Source of the DNA: DSSM01 sp964484125
GTDB taxonomy: Bacteria; Bacteroidota; Ignavibacteria; Tepidaquicellales; Tepidaquicellaceae
Assembly: GCA_964484125.1 (NCBI GenBank)
Contig: CAZAEK010000006.1
Span: 1-64,000 of the forward strand
Direction: 5' to 3'
Length of the DNA stretch: 64,000 nt
In this document: piece after piece, positions 40,388-48,723 of the stretch
Position numbering within the stretch: the first letter of the stretch is position 1
How the letters are laid out: each line of letters starts with the position of its first letter
Made by a program: the position numbers and the translations under genes
The notes under the pieces: model-generated
What the model saw: the letters and a program-made list of their open reading frames with translations, nothing else
What the model was told of the DNA's origin: nothing
Database searches by the model: none

Positions 40388-41851
40388 TTATTTCTTTACG
40401 GGAACGTTTTTTAATGTTTCTACAAGATAGTCCCAGAATTTTTCAACTGTAGCAATATTGCACATCTCGTCTGGAGAATGGGGATTGCGTATAGTAGGTC
40501 CGAATGAAATCATATCAAGGTTTGGAAATACGCCGCCGATAAGTCCGCATTCAAGGCCTGCATGAATTGCACTGATTTTAGGTACTTTGCCAAATTGTTT
40601 CTCATATCCGGCTTTCATCACTTCAAGGATTGGAGAGTGTGGGTTTGGTTTCCATCCCGGATATTGACCGTCAAATGTATATTTAGCTCCAGCGAGTTCA
40701 AAAAGTGCCGCAAACATTTGCTCAAGAGCTTCTTTTGCAGAATCAACTGAACTTCTAAGCAGACATTTTACTTCAACAATTCCGTTTTCTGATTTAACAA
40801 TTGCAAGGTTTGTTGAAGTTTCTACAAGTCCGGGCATATCATTGCTCATTCTGATTACATCATTAGGGCAGGCTACTATTGCGTTAATAAGGTTTTTCTG
40901 AGTCTTTTCGTCAATTAGTTTTGCAGGTAAATCTGTTTCAACAACTTCCATTTTGAAATCCGGTTCAACTGTTGCATATTCTTTTCTTATAATTTCGTAC
41001 ATATCTGCAACGCATTTCGGAATATCATTTGCAGCTGCCGTAGGAACAACGAACACTGCAAATGCTTCTCTTGGAATTGCATTTCTTAAAGTACCTCCGC
41101 TAACACTTGCAAGTCTCAGTCCGTGTTTTGTTTCAGCATGTTTGAGATAACGGAATAATATTTTATTCGCATTTCCTCTGTAGAGATGAATATCACAACC
41201 TGAATGTCCGCCTTTTAGTCCGGTAATGCTGAGTTTAAAAGCTTTAACGCTTTTCGGAGTATCAACGTCTTTATATTCAAAAGTAAAACTGCCGTTTGTA
41301 CCACCGGCGCAACCAATGAAAAGTTCTCCTTCATCTTCGGAATCGAGATTCATAAGAATATCGCCTTTGAGAAATCCGGGCTTCAAGCCAAAAGCTCCTG
41401 TCATACCGGTTTCTTCGTCAATGGTAAAAAGAGCTTCGATTGGTCCGTGAGCAAGATCTGTAGATTCTAATACTGCAAGAGCTGTAGAAACACCGATACC
41501 GTTATCTGCACCAAGAGTTGTTCCTGTTGCTTTTACCCATTCGCCTTCAATACGTGGTTTAATCGGGTCTTTTTCAAAATCATGTTTCGTATCACTATTT
41601 GCCTGTGGAACCATATCAAGATGTCCCTGCAGAATAACGCCCATTCTGTTTTCCATACCCTTTGTCGCAGGTTTGCGGATAACGACATTACCAACTGCAT
41701 CAACTTCATATTCAAGATTATGCTTCTTTGCAAAATTTATTACAAATTCCCTCATTGCTTCTTCATGCTTTGAAGGGTGCGGAATGGCACACATATCTTC
41801 AAAGTGTCTCCATATCGCTTCGGGTTTTAAATGTCCGAGTATTTTACCCAT
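40388..41851 (-). CDS. pepD: Aminoacyl-histidine dipeptidase / cytosol non-specific dipeptidase (M20C)
   Basis: A 487-residue dizinc dipeptidase that hydrolyses a wide range of dipeptides in the cytoplasm. Seen are the N-terminal LKPEAIWRHFEDMCAIPHPS and metal/catalytic motifs GVILQGHLDMVPQ (His, Asp), LGADNGIGVSTALAVLE (bridging Asp), FTIDEETGMTGAFGL (Glu pair), LMNLDSEDEGELFIGCAGG (Asp) and a C-terminal FGPTIRNPHSPDEM (His). It starts five bases after the stop of the PqqD-like gene and is followed by a terminator. Together with PepT and the transporters it fits a peptide-using metabolism. Confidence 0.95.
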   Translation of the reverse strand: MGKILGHLKPEAIWRHFEDMCAIPHPSKHEEAMREFVINFAKKHNLEYEVDAVGNVVIRKPATKGMENRMGVILQGHLDMVPQANSDTKHDFEKDPIKPRIEGEWVKATGTTLGADNGIGVSTALAVLESTDLAHGPIEALFTIDEETGMTGAFGLKPGFLKGDILMNLDSEDEGELFIGCAGGTNGSFTFEYKDVDTPKSVKAFKLSITGLKGGHSGCDIHLYRGNANKILFRYLKHAETKHGLRLASVSGGTLRNAIPREAFAVFVVPTAAANDIPKCVADMYEIIRKEYATVEPDFKMEVVETDLPAKLIDEKTQKNLINAIVACPNDVIRMSNDMPGLVETSTNLAIVKSENGIVEVKCLLRSSVDSAKEALEQMFAALFELAGAKYTFDGQYPGWKPNPHSPILEVMKAGYEKQFGKVPKISAIHAGLECGLIGGVFPNLDMISFGPTIRNPHSPDEMCNIATVEKFWDYLVETLKNVPVKK

Positions 41852-41855
41852 AATT

Positions 41856-42206
41856 CTACCTCTTAATTTCTTTAAAGTTTATAAATTTATGTTTGTATAT
41901 TTCTTCTAAAAATTTCGCAATCCTCTCGGCGGCAGGTTGTATCCTTTCGCCATAGGAGTTTGAAAGTTCACTTACAATATCGCTAACTTTTTTCTTTCCG
42001 TCAATAGACTTCCATACGGCTGTTCCCAGTTCGTCCAGATTTATTCTGATGTCTTTCGGTTTGCTTTTGGGAATTAGTTTACGGAAAAATTCAGACTTGA
42101 ATTTCGGTATCAGTATTGTTACAAGTTCTCCTTTTTCTTCGAAATCTCTTGCAAGTTCGGGAGTCAGTTCGAGTAGATTGTATTCGGTTTTCTTTTTCTT
42201 AAACAT
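41856..42206 (-). CDS. PqqD-like (RRE fold) protein
   Basis: A 116-residue protein with a PqqD-type winged-helix signature in the second half: IRINLDELGTAVWKSIDGKK, VSDIVSELSNSYGERIQPAA, RIAKFLEEIYKHKFI. PqqD and related RiPP recognition elements bind precursor peptides for modifying enzymes, but free-standing PqqD-like proteins without a peptide pathway are common in Bacteroidota-group genomes. No radical SAM peptide maturase or precursor is seen next to it. It lies five bases upstream of pepD and is probably co-transcribed with it. Confidence 0.75.
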   Translation of the reverse strand: MFKKKKTEYNLLELTPELARDFEEKGELVTILIPKFKSEFFRKLIPKSKPKDIRINLDELGTAVWKSIDGKKKVSDIVSELSNSYGERIQPAAERIAKFLEEIYKHKFINFKEIKR

Positions 42207-42270
42207 ATTTAAAAATACCTTTAATAAAGCATTTTTAAAAGTCCGAATTTCATGAAATTATTATTTCATT

Positions 42271-42303
42271 TTTCTACAGACATTCGACTCCTCCGGAGTC
42301 GTA
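42271..42303 (-). repeat. Dispersed hairpin repeat, copy D (stem CGACTCC/GGAGTCG)
   Basis: On the minus strand ACGACTCC-GGA-GGAGTCG followed by AATGTCTGTAGAAA, one base different from the usual tail. It sits between the PqqD-like gene and the OPT terminator. Confidence 0.75.
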
Positions 42304-42307
42304 ATAA

Positions 42308-42331
42308 AAGAGCCGGATTTCTCCGGCTCTT
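42308..42331 (-). terminator. Terminator downstream of the OPT transporter
   Basis: Perfect 10-bp stem AAGAGCCGGA (42308-42317) with TCCGGCTCTT (42322-42331), four-base loop, followed on the minus strand by TTTATTAC. It is separated from the OPT stop by the 9-bp tandem array. Confidence 0.8.
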
Positions 42332-42341
42332 ATCATAATAT

Positions 42342-42426
42342 ACTTTACAAACTTTACAAACTTTACAAACTTTACAAACTTTACAAACTTTACAAACTTT
42401 ATAAACTTTATAAACTTTATAAACTT
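42342..42426. repeat. 9-bp tandem repeat array (ACTTTACAA)n
   Basis: About nine and a half head-to-tail copies of a 9-base unit, ACTTTACAA, with the last three copies (nearest the OPT stop) changed to ACTTTATAA. It lies between the OPT stop codon at 42430 and the terminator hairpin. It is untranslated sequence of the OPT transcript; length probably varies between strains. Confidence 0.92.
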
Positions 42427-42429
42427 GTG

Positions 42430-44490
42430 TTACATTCCAGCAGAAGGAGGAGCCGGCTCATCCGGTTTACCAGCATTTCTTAATGGAATATAAATTAAAA
42501 TTAATCCGATAATCGCAAGAATTACGAAACCGATAAGAAGCGGCGGCTCTGCAAATATCTGCGGAATTTTCATCTCTGCAATCTTAAACGGTGCAAATCC
42601 GAGCCCTGTAAGTGCTTCTCCTGCAATGAATCCGGACGCAAGCAGAATACCGACGTTTTCAATTCTTACTTTCTGAGCTTCTGAAAGTTTATTTTTCTTA
42701 ACCAGAATATCAAGAATACCTTTGATAATACCACCTATAAAAATTGCAAAAGTAGTTTCAAGCGGAAGATACATACCAACTGAAACGAGCATAGGGCTTT
42801 TAACCTGCATCATAATAAAAGCAATTCCCATAAGCAAACCGACAATAATAAGCGACCAGGCCATTTTGCCGCCGACTATACCATTTGAGAGCATTGCCAT
42901 TAAGCCGGCCTGAGGAGCAGAAAGATTTTTACTGCCAAAACCACCGGTATAGCCCTGTTGATTTCCCTGTGCAATATCCGCCTGATTGAGAAGATTCAAT
43001 ACATAAAACATCACAAGGCCTGAGACAACAACGCCGATTAAATCACCGACCTGCATTTTCCAGGGAGTACCGCCGAGTATATGTCCGGCTTTTAAATCCT
43101 GAAGCATTTCACCTGCAACTGCAGCCGCAACGCAAACAATTGCCGCAACACCAAGCACTGCTGCAACTCCGCCATGCTGTGCATCAACTCCGATAACAAC
43201 GAGTATCAAAGCAGTCGTAACAAGTGCGGTTAGCGTAAGTCCGCTGATTGGGTTATTAGAAGAGCCGATAATACCAACCAGATAACCTGAAATAGCCGCA
43301 AAGAAAAATGCAAGAATAATTAAAATTGTAGCCGATGCAATAGCAGGAACCAAGCCCGTACCAAAAACAAAATAAGTGATTACGAAAGTAACAATTCCGA
43401 CAAGTAAAATACCAAGCAGAACATAGATAAAAGGAAGGTCTTTTTCGGTTCTTTCGACATTTGCCTGACCGCCGGAAGCAGCTTTCTTAACATCTCCGAT
43501 TGAGCGTCTCAGACCAGCAAAAAGCGACTCTCTCATTTTGAAAAGCGTAAAGAGCGCCCCCATAAGCATTCCTCCTATTGCTATAGGTCTGACGACATAT
43601 CTCCATACCTGATTCATCTGAAATCCCTGATCTGAAACCTGTTCAATTGATTTACCTGTCATAGCTGCCCACTCCTGAAGGAAAGGCATCTGACTGATAT
43701 ATGGGTAAATGAAATAATAGATAATCGGAGTAAGCAAACCCCATGCGAGCAAACCGCCGCTGAAGTTTAGAGAAGCGTATTTAGGACCAATGATGTAACC
43801 AACGCCCATATATGCAGGGCTAATTCCCGGAGAGCTTATAAGCATTCCGCCCTGAGCGTCAATATTTGTACCGGGAATTTTTACTTTGCTGAAGAAACTG
43901 TAAAACTTTTCCCAGCTTGCTGCAAAGAAATTAATCTGACCAAGAAACTGAATCACTGCACCAAGACCCATAGCTCCGAAAAGGAACTTAGAACCACCGC
44001 CTCCGCTTTGTCCTGATTTATGAATTTCAGCTGCTGCTGTGGATTCGGGGAAAAGTAAATCTTTATCCTCAACCATAACCCTTCTAAGAAGAGCGACGAA
44101 CATAATACCAAGGACACCGCCTGCAATAAGAATAACTGTGGCAGTTATATAATTTGCTCCCGAAATATTTTTCGGGTCCCAAATACCTGCAATAAAAAAT
44201 GCCGGTAATGTGAAAATAGCACCTGCGGCAACGGATTCACCGATTGAGCCGACAGTTCTGACAAAATTCTCTTCAAGAATATTGCCTTTAAAAGCTTTTA
44301 AAATTGCCATACCAAGAACTGCTGCCGGATAGGTAGCAGCAATAGTCATACCTGCTTTTAGTCCAAGATATGCATTAGCTGCACCTAAAACTACTGCAAG
44401 TATCAAACCGATAATCAAGCCGCGAATGGTAAACTCGGCTAGATTGGAATCGGCAGAAACAAAAGGTACAAATTTCTTTTCTTCAGACAT
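42430..44490 (-). CDS. OPT-family oligopeptide transporter
   Basis: A 686-residue polytopic membrane protein of the OPT superfamily, the second in the window. Hallmarks are GAANAYLGLKAGMTIAATYP near the N-terminus, VEDKDLLFPESTAAAEIHKS, LKAGHILGGTPWKMQVGDLI and LVSVGMYLPLETTFAIFIGG. Residues 325-350 form a charged loop. It resembles the protein at 23988 in architecture but is clearly diverged, so different substrates are likely (peptide versus metal chelate). Start ATG 44490. The 265-base gap to the divergent nth gene is AT-rich promoter sequence with nothing else recognised. Confidence 0.9.
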   Translation of the reverse strand: MSEEKKFVPFVSADSNLAEFTIRGLIIGLILAVVLGAANAYLGLKAGMTIAATYPAAVLGMAILKAFKGNILEENFVRTVGSIGESVAAGAIFTLPAFFIAGIWDPKNISGANYITATVILIAGGVLGIMFVALLRRVMVEDKDLLFPESTAAAEIHKSGQSGGGGSKFLFGAMGLGAVIQFLGQINFFAASWEKFYSFFSKVKIPGTNIDAQGGMLISSPGISPAYMGVGYIIGPKYASLNFSGGLLAWGLLTPIIYYFIYPYISQMPFLQEWAAMTGKSIEQVSDQGFQMNQVWRYVVRPIAIGGMLMGALFTLFKMRESLFAGLRRSIGDVKKAASGGQANVERTEKDLPFIYVLLGILLVGIVTFVITYFVFGTGLVPAIASATILIILAFFFAAISGYLVGIIGSSNNPISGLTLTALVTTALILVVIGVDAQHGGVAAVLGVAAIVCVAAAVAGEMLQDLKAGHILGGTPWKMQVGDLIGVVVSGLVMFYVLNLLNQADIAQGNQQGYTGGFGSKNLSAPQAGLMAMLSNGIVGGKMAWSLIIVGLLMGIAFIMMQVKSPMLVSVGMYLPLETTFAIFIGGIIKGILDILVKKNKLSEAQKVRIENVGILLASGFIAGEALTGLGFAPFKIAEMKIPQIFAEPPLLIGFVILAIIGLILIYIPLRNAGKPDEPAPPSAGM

Positions 44491-44755
44491 ATTTTAAGAT
44501 TGATTAATTAGTAAAACTGAAGGTAATTGTTATTTAAGATTATAAAATTCAAATCGCTTTAAAATTTTTTCAGATAGAAAATAAGAATAATAAATTATCA
44601 AAAAAAGTTAAAGTGAATTAAATTTTCTTTAAGTTATAATTATTATTTGCATTTAAAATAGTTCACTTATCAGACATAAGAAATTCATAAATGCAATTTT
44701 TTTAGCACTTTATAACTTTAATAAAACATTTAAAACTCGTATTTTTTGGAATAAT

Positions 44756-45472
44756 TTGGATAAAAAATCTTTAAATATCGTAATTAAAGAGTTGAAGAAT
44801 ATCTTCGGTTCTTATGAAAATATTAACGGAAAGGCAAGCGTTCTCGATACAATTATAGCCACAAAGCTATCTCAGAATACTACTGACAAAACAGCGCATA
44901 TTGCATATAAAAATCTTAAAAAAGCATTTCCAAAATGGAGCGATTTGCTGAAAGCACCCGTAAGAGTCATTGAAAAGGAAATCCGTGTCTGCGGACTTGC
45001 GAAAACCAAGGCTGCTGATATTAAAAATATGATTCGGCAGATATCTGCAAAAAGAAAAACCGTTTCGCTTGAATACATCAGAAAACTTGATAACGATAAA
45101 GTCTATGAGGAACTGCTTGGTTTTAAAGGCATTGGCGTCAAAACCGCTTCCTGCGTACTTTCCTTTGCTCTCGGGAGGAATGTATTTCCGGTTGATACAC
45201 ATATTCACAGAATATTAAACCGAACAGGAGTTCTGAATACTAAAACTCCTGAGCAGACTTTTGAGATTGCAAAGGATTTAATTCCGGATAAGGAAAAACT
45301 TACATTTCATGTTAATCTTATTAAGTTTGGCAGAAATATATGCAGAGCTAAAAGACCTTTATGCGGGAAGTGCAGGATTTATGATTACTGTGATTTTAAA
45401 GAAAAAGAAAGTTATATTACATCAATAAATACTGTATCGGAAAATAATTTTATTATACTGGAAAACATATAA
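44756..45472 (+). CDS. nth: Endonuclease III-like DNA glycosylase/AP lyase
   Basis: A 238-residue base-excision repair enzyme that removes oxidised pyrimidines. Visible are the helix-hairpin-helix with catalytic Lys in LLGFKGIGVKTASCVLSFA, the catalytic Asp in FPVDTHIHRILNRTGV and the [4Fe-4S] loop CRAKRPLCGKCRIYDYC (C-X6-C-X2-C-X5-C). N-terminal LDTIIATKLSQNTTDKTAHI corresponds to the LLSAQ(T)D region of Nth. Start is TTG at 44756. The stop shares one base with the ATG of the next gene (TAATG), linking a repair gene to an LPS glycosyltransferase cluster. Confidence 0.9.
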   Translation: MDKKSLNIVIKELKNIFGSYENINGKASVLDTIIATKLSQNTTDKTAHIAYKNLKKAFPKWSDLLKAPVRVIEKEIRVCGLAKTKAADIKNMIRQISAKRKTVSLEYIRKLDNDKVYEELLGFKGIGVKTASCVLSFALGRNVFPVDTHIHRILNRTGVLNTKTPEQTFEIAKDLIPDKEKLTFHVNLIKFGRNICRAKRPLCGKCRIYDYCDFKEKESYITSINTVSENNFIILENI

Positions 45473-46518
45473 TGCTCAACAAAAGCGAGATTAAGAAAAT
45501 ATTATTTATTAAATTTGGCGGTATAGGTGATGTTTTGCTATCCTCTGCAGTGCTTCCTAATCTGCGGAACTTTTTTCCAGAAGCGGAGATAAATGTACTT
45601 ACGTATAAAAATTGCAGGGATGTATTTGTTGAGAATCCTTATATAAACAGGGTACTAACGTATGACCCCGGCAGAGATGGCTCCTTATTTCTGATAAGAA
45701 AAATCAGGAAACAGAAAAACGACCTGATTATTGATTTATTTGCAAATCCACGTACTGCACTTGTTACATATTTCAGTGGAGCTAAATACAGGGTTGGTTA
45801 TGCCTTTAAACAAAGAAAGTATGCTTACAATATACCGTTGGATATGGAAGGTATAATTGGGAAGATGCATAATCTTGATGTAAATCTTGAAGCGCTGAAA
45901 AAGATTGATATTCCTGTAATTTCAAGGGATTTATTTCTTTCTGTTACAAAATATCACGATGAATTTGCTCTGAAATTTTTTAAAGATAAAGGAATAGAAA
46001 ACGATTTCAAAATCGCTATACCAATGGCAGGCGGATGGGAATCCAAAAAGTACAAGGTTAAAGATTATATTAAACTGATAGAAATGATTAACGAAAAGTA
46101 CGATGTAAAATTTATACTTACATGGGGAGATGAATATGAATACCGCGATTCAGTTCAGATTAACAAAGCTGTTCCGGGAAATACTTTTATTATACCTGAT
46201 ACAACTATCAGATATCTTGCAGCATTTTTTAAAAATTCAAATGCTGTTATTTCAAGCGACTCAGGGCATATGCATGTTGCCGCAGTTACAGGTGTCCCGG
46301 TGCTTGGTATCTTCGGACCTACAGATCCTCTTCAGCAAGGTCCAGTAGGTGAAATTCACAGAACAATTACCCATAGTAAGCTTGTGTGTCTTAAATGTGC
46401 ATTGCTTGATTGTCATATAGGTAATATATGCATGACCGAGCTGGACAAAAATATAATTATAGATACTTTTCTGGAAATGCTCGAAGCAAATAATATTACT
46501 ATACCATTAAAAAAATAA
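45472..46518 (+). CDS. Glycosyltransferase family 9 (heptosyltransferase-like)
   Basis: A 348-residue GT9 enzyme. Seen are KILFIKFGGIGDVLLSSAVL (N-terminal loop with the catalytic Asp), IAIPMAGGWESKKYKVKDYI (nucleotide-sugar half) and AVISSDSGHMHVAAVTGVPV with the D-S-G-x-x-H signature, then LGIFGPTDPLQQGPVG. It probably builds LPS core by adding heptose. It is the first of three consecutive GT9 genes; the next begins one base after its stop. It is coupled to nth by a one-base overlap. Confidence 0.88.
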   Translation: MLNKSEIKKILFIKFGGIGDVLLSSAVLPNLRNFFPEAEINVLTYKNCRDVFVENPYINRVLTYDPGRDGSLFLIRKIRKQKNDLIIDLFANPRTALVTYFSGAKYRVGYAFKQRKYAYNIPLDMEGIIGKMHNLDVNLEALKKIDIPVISRDLFLSVTKYHDEFALKFFKDKGIENDFKIAIPMAGGWESKKYKVKDYIKLIEMINEKYDVKFILTWGDEYEYRDSVQINKAVPGNTFIIPDTTIRYLAAFFKNSNAVISSDSGHMHVAAVTGVPVLGIFGPTDPLQQGPVGEIHRTITHSKLVCLKCALLDCHIGNICMTELDKNIIIDTFLEMLEANNITIPLKK

Positions 46519-46519
46519 G

Positions 46520-47557
46520 TTGAAGCAGAAACGAATTTTAATTGTCAGAACCGACAGGGTAGGCGATACAGTTATGATTACAGGAATAGCCCGTGAACTT
46601 AAAAAAACTTTCAGTGATTGTTATGTTGCAACGCTTACTCAACCGAATACATCAGTAATTTTTTATAACAATCCTAACGTTGACAAAATAATTACCGATG
46701 ATCTGAGTAAAGAAACATTCTGGGAGATTGTCAGAAAGCTCCACAAAGAAAAGTTTACTGATGCATTGCTCGTTTTCCCGACTGAAAGGGCAGCATATCA
46801 GCTTTTTTTTGCCGGAATAAGAAACAGAATTATTACTGGAACTAAGTTTTACGGTACGATTACTTTTATGAAATCTGTTTCGAGGAATAATTATATTCCG
46901 CTGAGGCACGAAGCAGATTATTGTATGGATCTTGCAAGGAAAATCGGAGTAGTAACTGATAATTATCAGCCGGAAATATTTCTTTCAGAAGAAGAAGTTT
47001 CCGATGCGGAAAAATTTTATTCAGAACTTGGTATAGATGTAAGTTCGTTCAGGATGATGATTCATACCGGTTCGAAAAATTCCGCTCCAAACTGGAGCGA
47101 ACAAAAATATTTTGAGCTTATAAAAGCGATTTCGGAAAAATATAAAAATGATAATTATGTTATACTTCTGACTGCTCACGAAATGACAACTGAATTCAGA
47201 AAAAAAATATCAGACCTGGGAAATAAAAAGATATTTGATGTTTCACAAACAATCAGCAATTTGAGAGAGTTTATAAGGGTTATCGGCAGAATAGATTTGA
47301 TGATTTGCTCTTCGACAGGTCCTATACATCTTGCAGATGCTCTTAACAGAAGTTGCATCGGAATTCATTGTCACAGAAACGTAAGTTCAGCAAGGCACTG
47401 GGGAGTTTTGAACAAAAAATCTGTTAACCTTGAAGTAACTAAAGAATATTGTGATGCAAATTGCAGTACCGATAAAAAGAAATGTGCTTTTGAAAACGGT
47501 TTGCAAATTGATGATGTAATTAATAATATTGATATAAAACTAATTGATAGAAACTAA
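46520..47557 (+). CDS. Glycosyltransferase family 9 (heptosyltransferase-like)
   Basis: A 345-residue GT9 enzyme with KRILIVRTDRVGDTVMITGI at the N-terminus, RMMIHTGSKNSAPNWSEQKY in the middle and DLMICSSTGPIHLADALNRS (S-T-G-P-x-H signature), followed by IGIHCHRNVSSARHWG. The C-terminal CDANCSTDKKKCAF has three Cys typical of LPS heptosyltransferases of this group. Start is TTG at 46520, one base after the previous stop. Middle member of the three-gene GT9 run, presumably acting in sequence on the same LPS core. Confidence 0.88.
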   Translation: MKQKRILIVRTDRVGDTVMITGIARELKKTFSDCYVATLTQPNTSVIFYNNPNVDKIITDDLSKETFWEIVRKLHKEKFTDALLVFPTERAAYQLFFAGIRNRIITGTKFYGTITFMKSVSRNNYIPLRHEADYCMDLARKIGVVTDNYQPEIFLSEEEVSDAEKFYSELGIDVSSFRMMIHTGSKNSAPNWSEQKYFELIKAISEKYKNDNYVILLTAHEMTTEFRKKISDLGNKKIFDVSQTISNLREFIRVIGRIDLMICSSTGPIHLADALNRSCIGIHCHRNVSSARHWGVLNKKSVNLEVTKEYCDANCSTDKKKCAFENGLQIDDVINNIDIKLIDRN

Positions 47558-47568
47558 TATTTTTTAAT

Positions 47569-48723
47569 ATGAATGAATTGAAAATTGAAAACATTAACAT
47601 TCCTTCCTGCAAGAAGTTCAGCGGCTATAAACCCTGCGAGCCATATTCCACCTGTTTTGAAGACGGCTGTAAACACGATGAAGATACGTCAAGAATGGGG
47701 GTTAAGATTTTAATTATCTCACTTGATGCGCTCGGTAATGTGCTTGATAATACTCCTGTTCTCTACGCAATCAAAAGAAAATTCCCTGTCAGCACAATTT
47801 ACTGGATAACATTGCAGAATGCAGAAAAGATTTTACTTAACAATCACCTTATAGATAAAGTTTTCGGATGGACAGATGAAAACAGAATGATATTAAGAAA
47901 CATAGAGTTTGATTATCTTATGAATGCAGATAAATCTGTATATGCATGTGCATTTGCAAATGAAGTTAATGCGAAAACAAAACTCGGTTTTCTCCTGAAT
48001 AAAGACGGCAAAATTATTCCTGCAAATCAGGGTGCAATGTATAGTTACAGACTCGGATTAAATGATAAACTTAAGTTCCGCGAAAATCAAAGAACAGGTG
48101 TTGATATCATTCACGAAGTTTTTGAACTTGAATATAAACGCGACCCTTATATTTTTAATTTTTCAGAGGAAGAAAAAGAATTTATAGCTAATTATAAAAA
48201 AGAAATCGGATATAATGAAAAACTTATTTATGTCGGGTTTAATACTGGTTGTTCAGAATTATTTCCGAATAAAAAATTAACAGTTGAACAGCATATAGAA
48301 ATTATTAGCAATCTCGTTGGTGATGAAAGGTTCAGAATTGTATTGCTTGGCGGCAGGGAAGATACAGAGCGAAATGAAAAGATTTATAATGCCTTCAGCG
48401 ATGAGCAGAAAAAATTTATTGTTAATACTCCAACAACTCTCGGGCTCAGAAAAGGTGCATGTTTTATGAGTATTCCGGATATAGTTGTATCAGGTGATAG
48501 TTTTGGAATGCATCTTGCAATTGCTTTAAAGAAGTATATAATTGCATGGTTCGGATTATCATGCTGGAGCGAAATCGAGCTTTATGATAATGGAATCAAG
48601 CTTATTCCTGAAGGTCTAGATTGTGCACCTTGCTGGAAGAAGGTTTGCCCTTATAACCTTGAATGTATTAAAATGGTTGACCTTGACCTTATTGTACGAA
48701 CTGTTAAAAATTTCAAAAAATGA
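47569..48723 (+). CDS. Glycosyltransferase family 9 with N-terminal four-cysteine segment
   Basis: A 384-residue GT9-type enzyme. Before the usual start (VKILIISLDALGNVLDNTPV, about residue 45) lies an extra segment with C14, C23, C29 and C34 (CX8CX5CX4C; KKFSGYKPCEPYSTCFEDGC), which could bind a metal ion. The glycosyltransferase core contains YVGFNTGCSELFPNKKLTVE, VVSGDSFGMHLAIALKKYII (D-S-F-G-M-H in place of T-G-P-x-H) and a Cys-rich end CAPCWKKVCPYNLECIKM. It overlaps the aminotransferase gene by four bases (ATGA). Sugar specificity unknown. Confidence 0.82.
   Translation: MNELKIENINIPSCKKFSGYKPCEPYSTCFEDGCKHDEDTSRMGVKILIISLDALGNVLDNTPVLYAIKRKFPVSTIYWITLQNAEKILLNNHLIDKVFGWTDENRMILRNIEFDYLMNADKSVYACAFANEVNAKTKLGFLLNKDGKIIPANQGAMYSYRLGLNDKLKFRENQRTGVDIIHEVFELEYKRDPYIFNFSEEEKEFIANYKKEIGYNEKLIYVGFNTGCSELFPNKKLTVEQHIEIISNLVGDERFRIVLLGGREDTERNEKIYNAFSDEQKKFIVNTPTTLGLRKGACFMSIPDIVVSGDSFGMHLAIALKKYIIAWFGLSCWSEIELYDNGIKLIPEGLDCAPCWKKVCPYNLECIKMVDLDLIVRTVKNFKK

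Noticed and set aside
41856..42206. RiPP biosynthetic locus around the PqqD-like gene
   Set aside because: No precursor peptide, radical SAM maturase or exporter is adjacent; neighbours are pepD and an OPT transporter.
42342..42426. Short tandem array as a CRISPR
   Set aside because: Units are 9 bases with no spacers and there are no cas genes; it is a simple minisatellite.
44491..44755. Small RNA or gene in the OPT-nth gap
   Set aside because: No start codon with supported frame, no hairpin of note; best read as a divergent promoter region.
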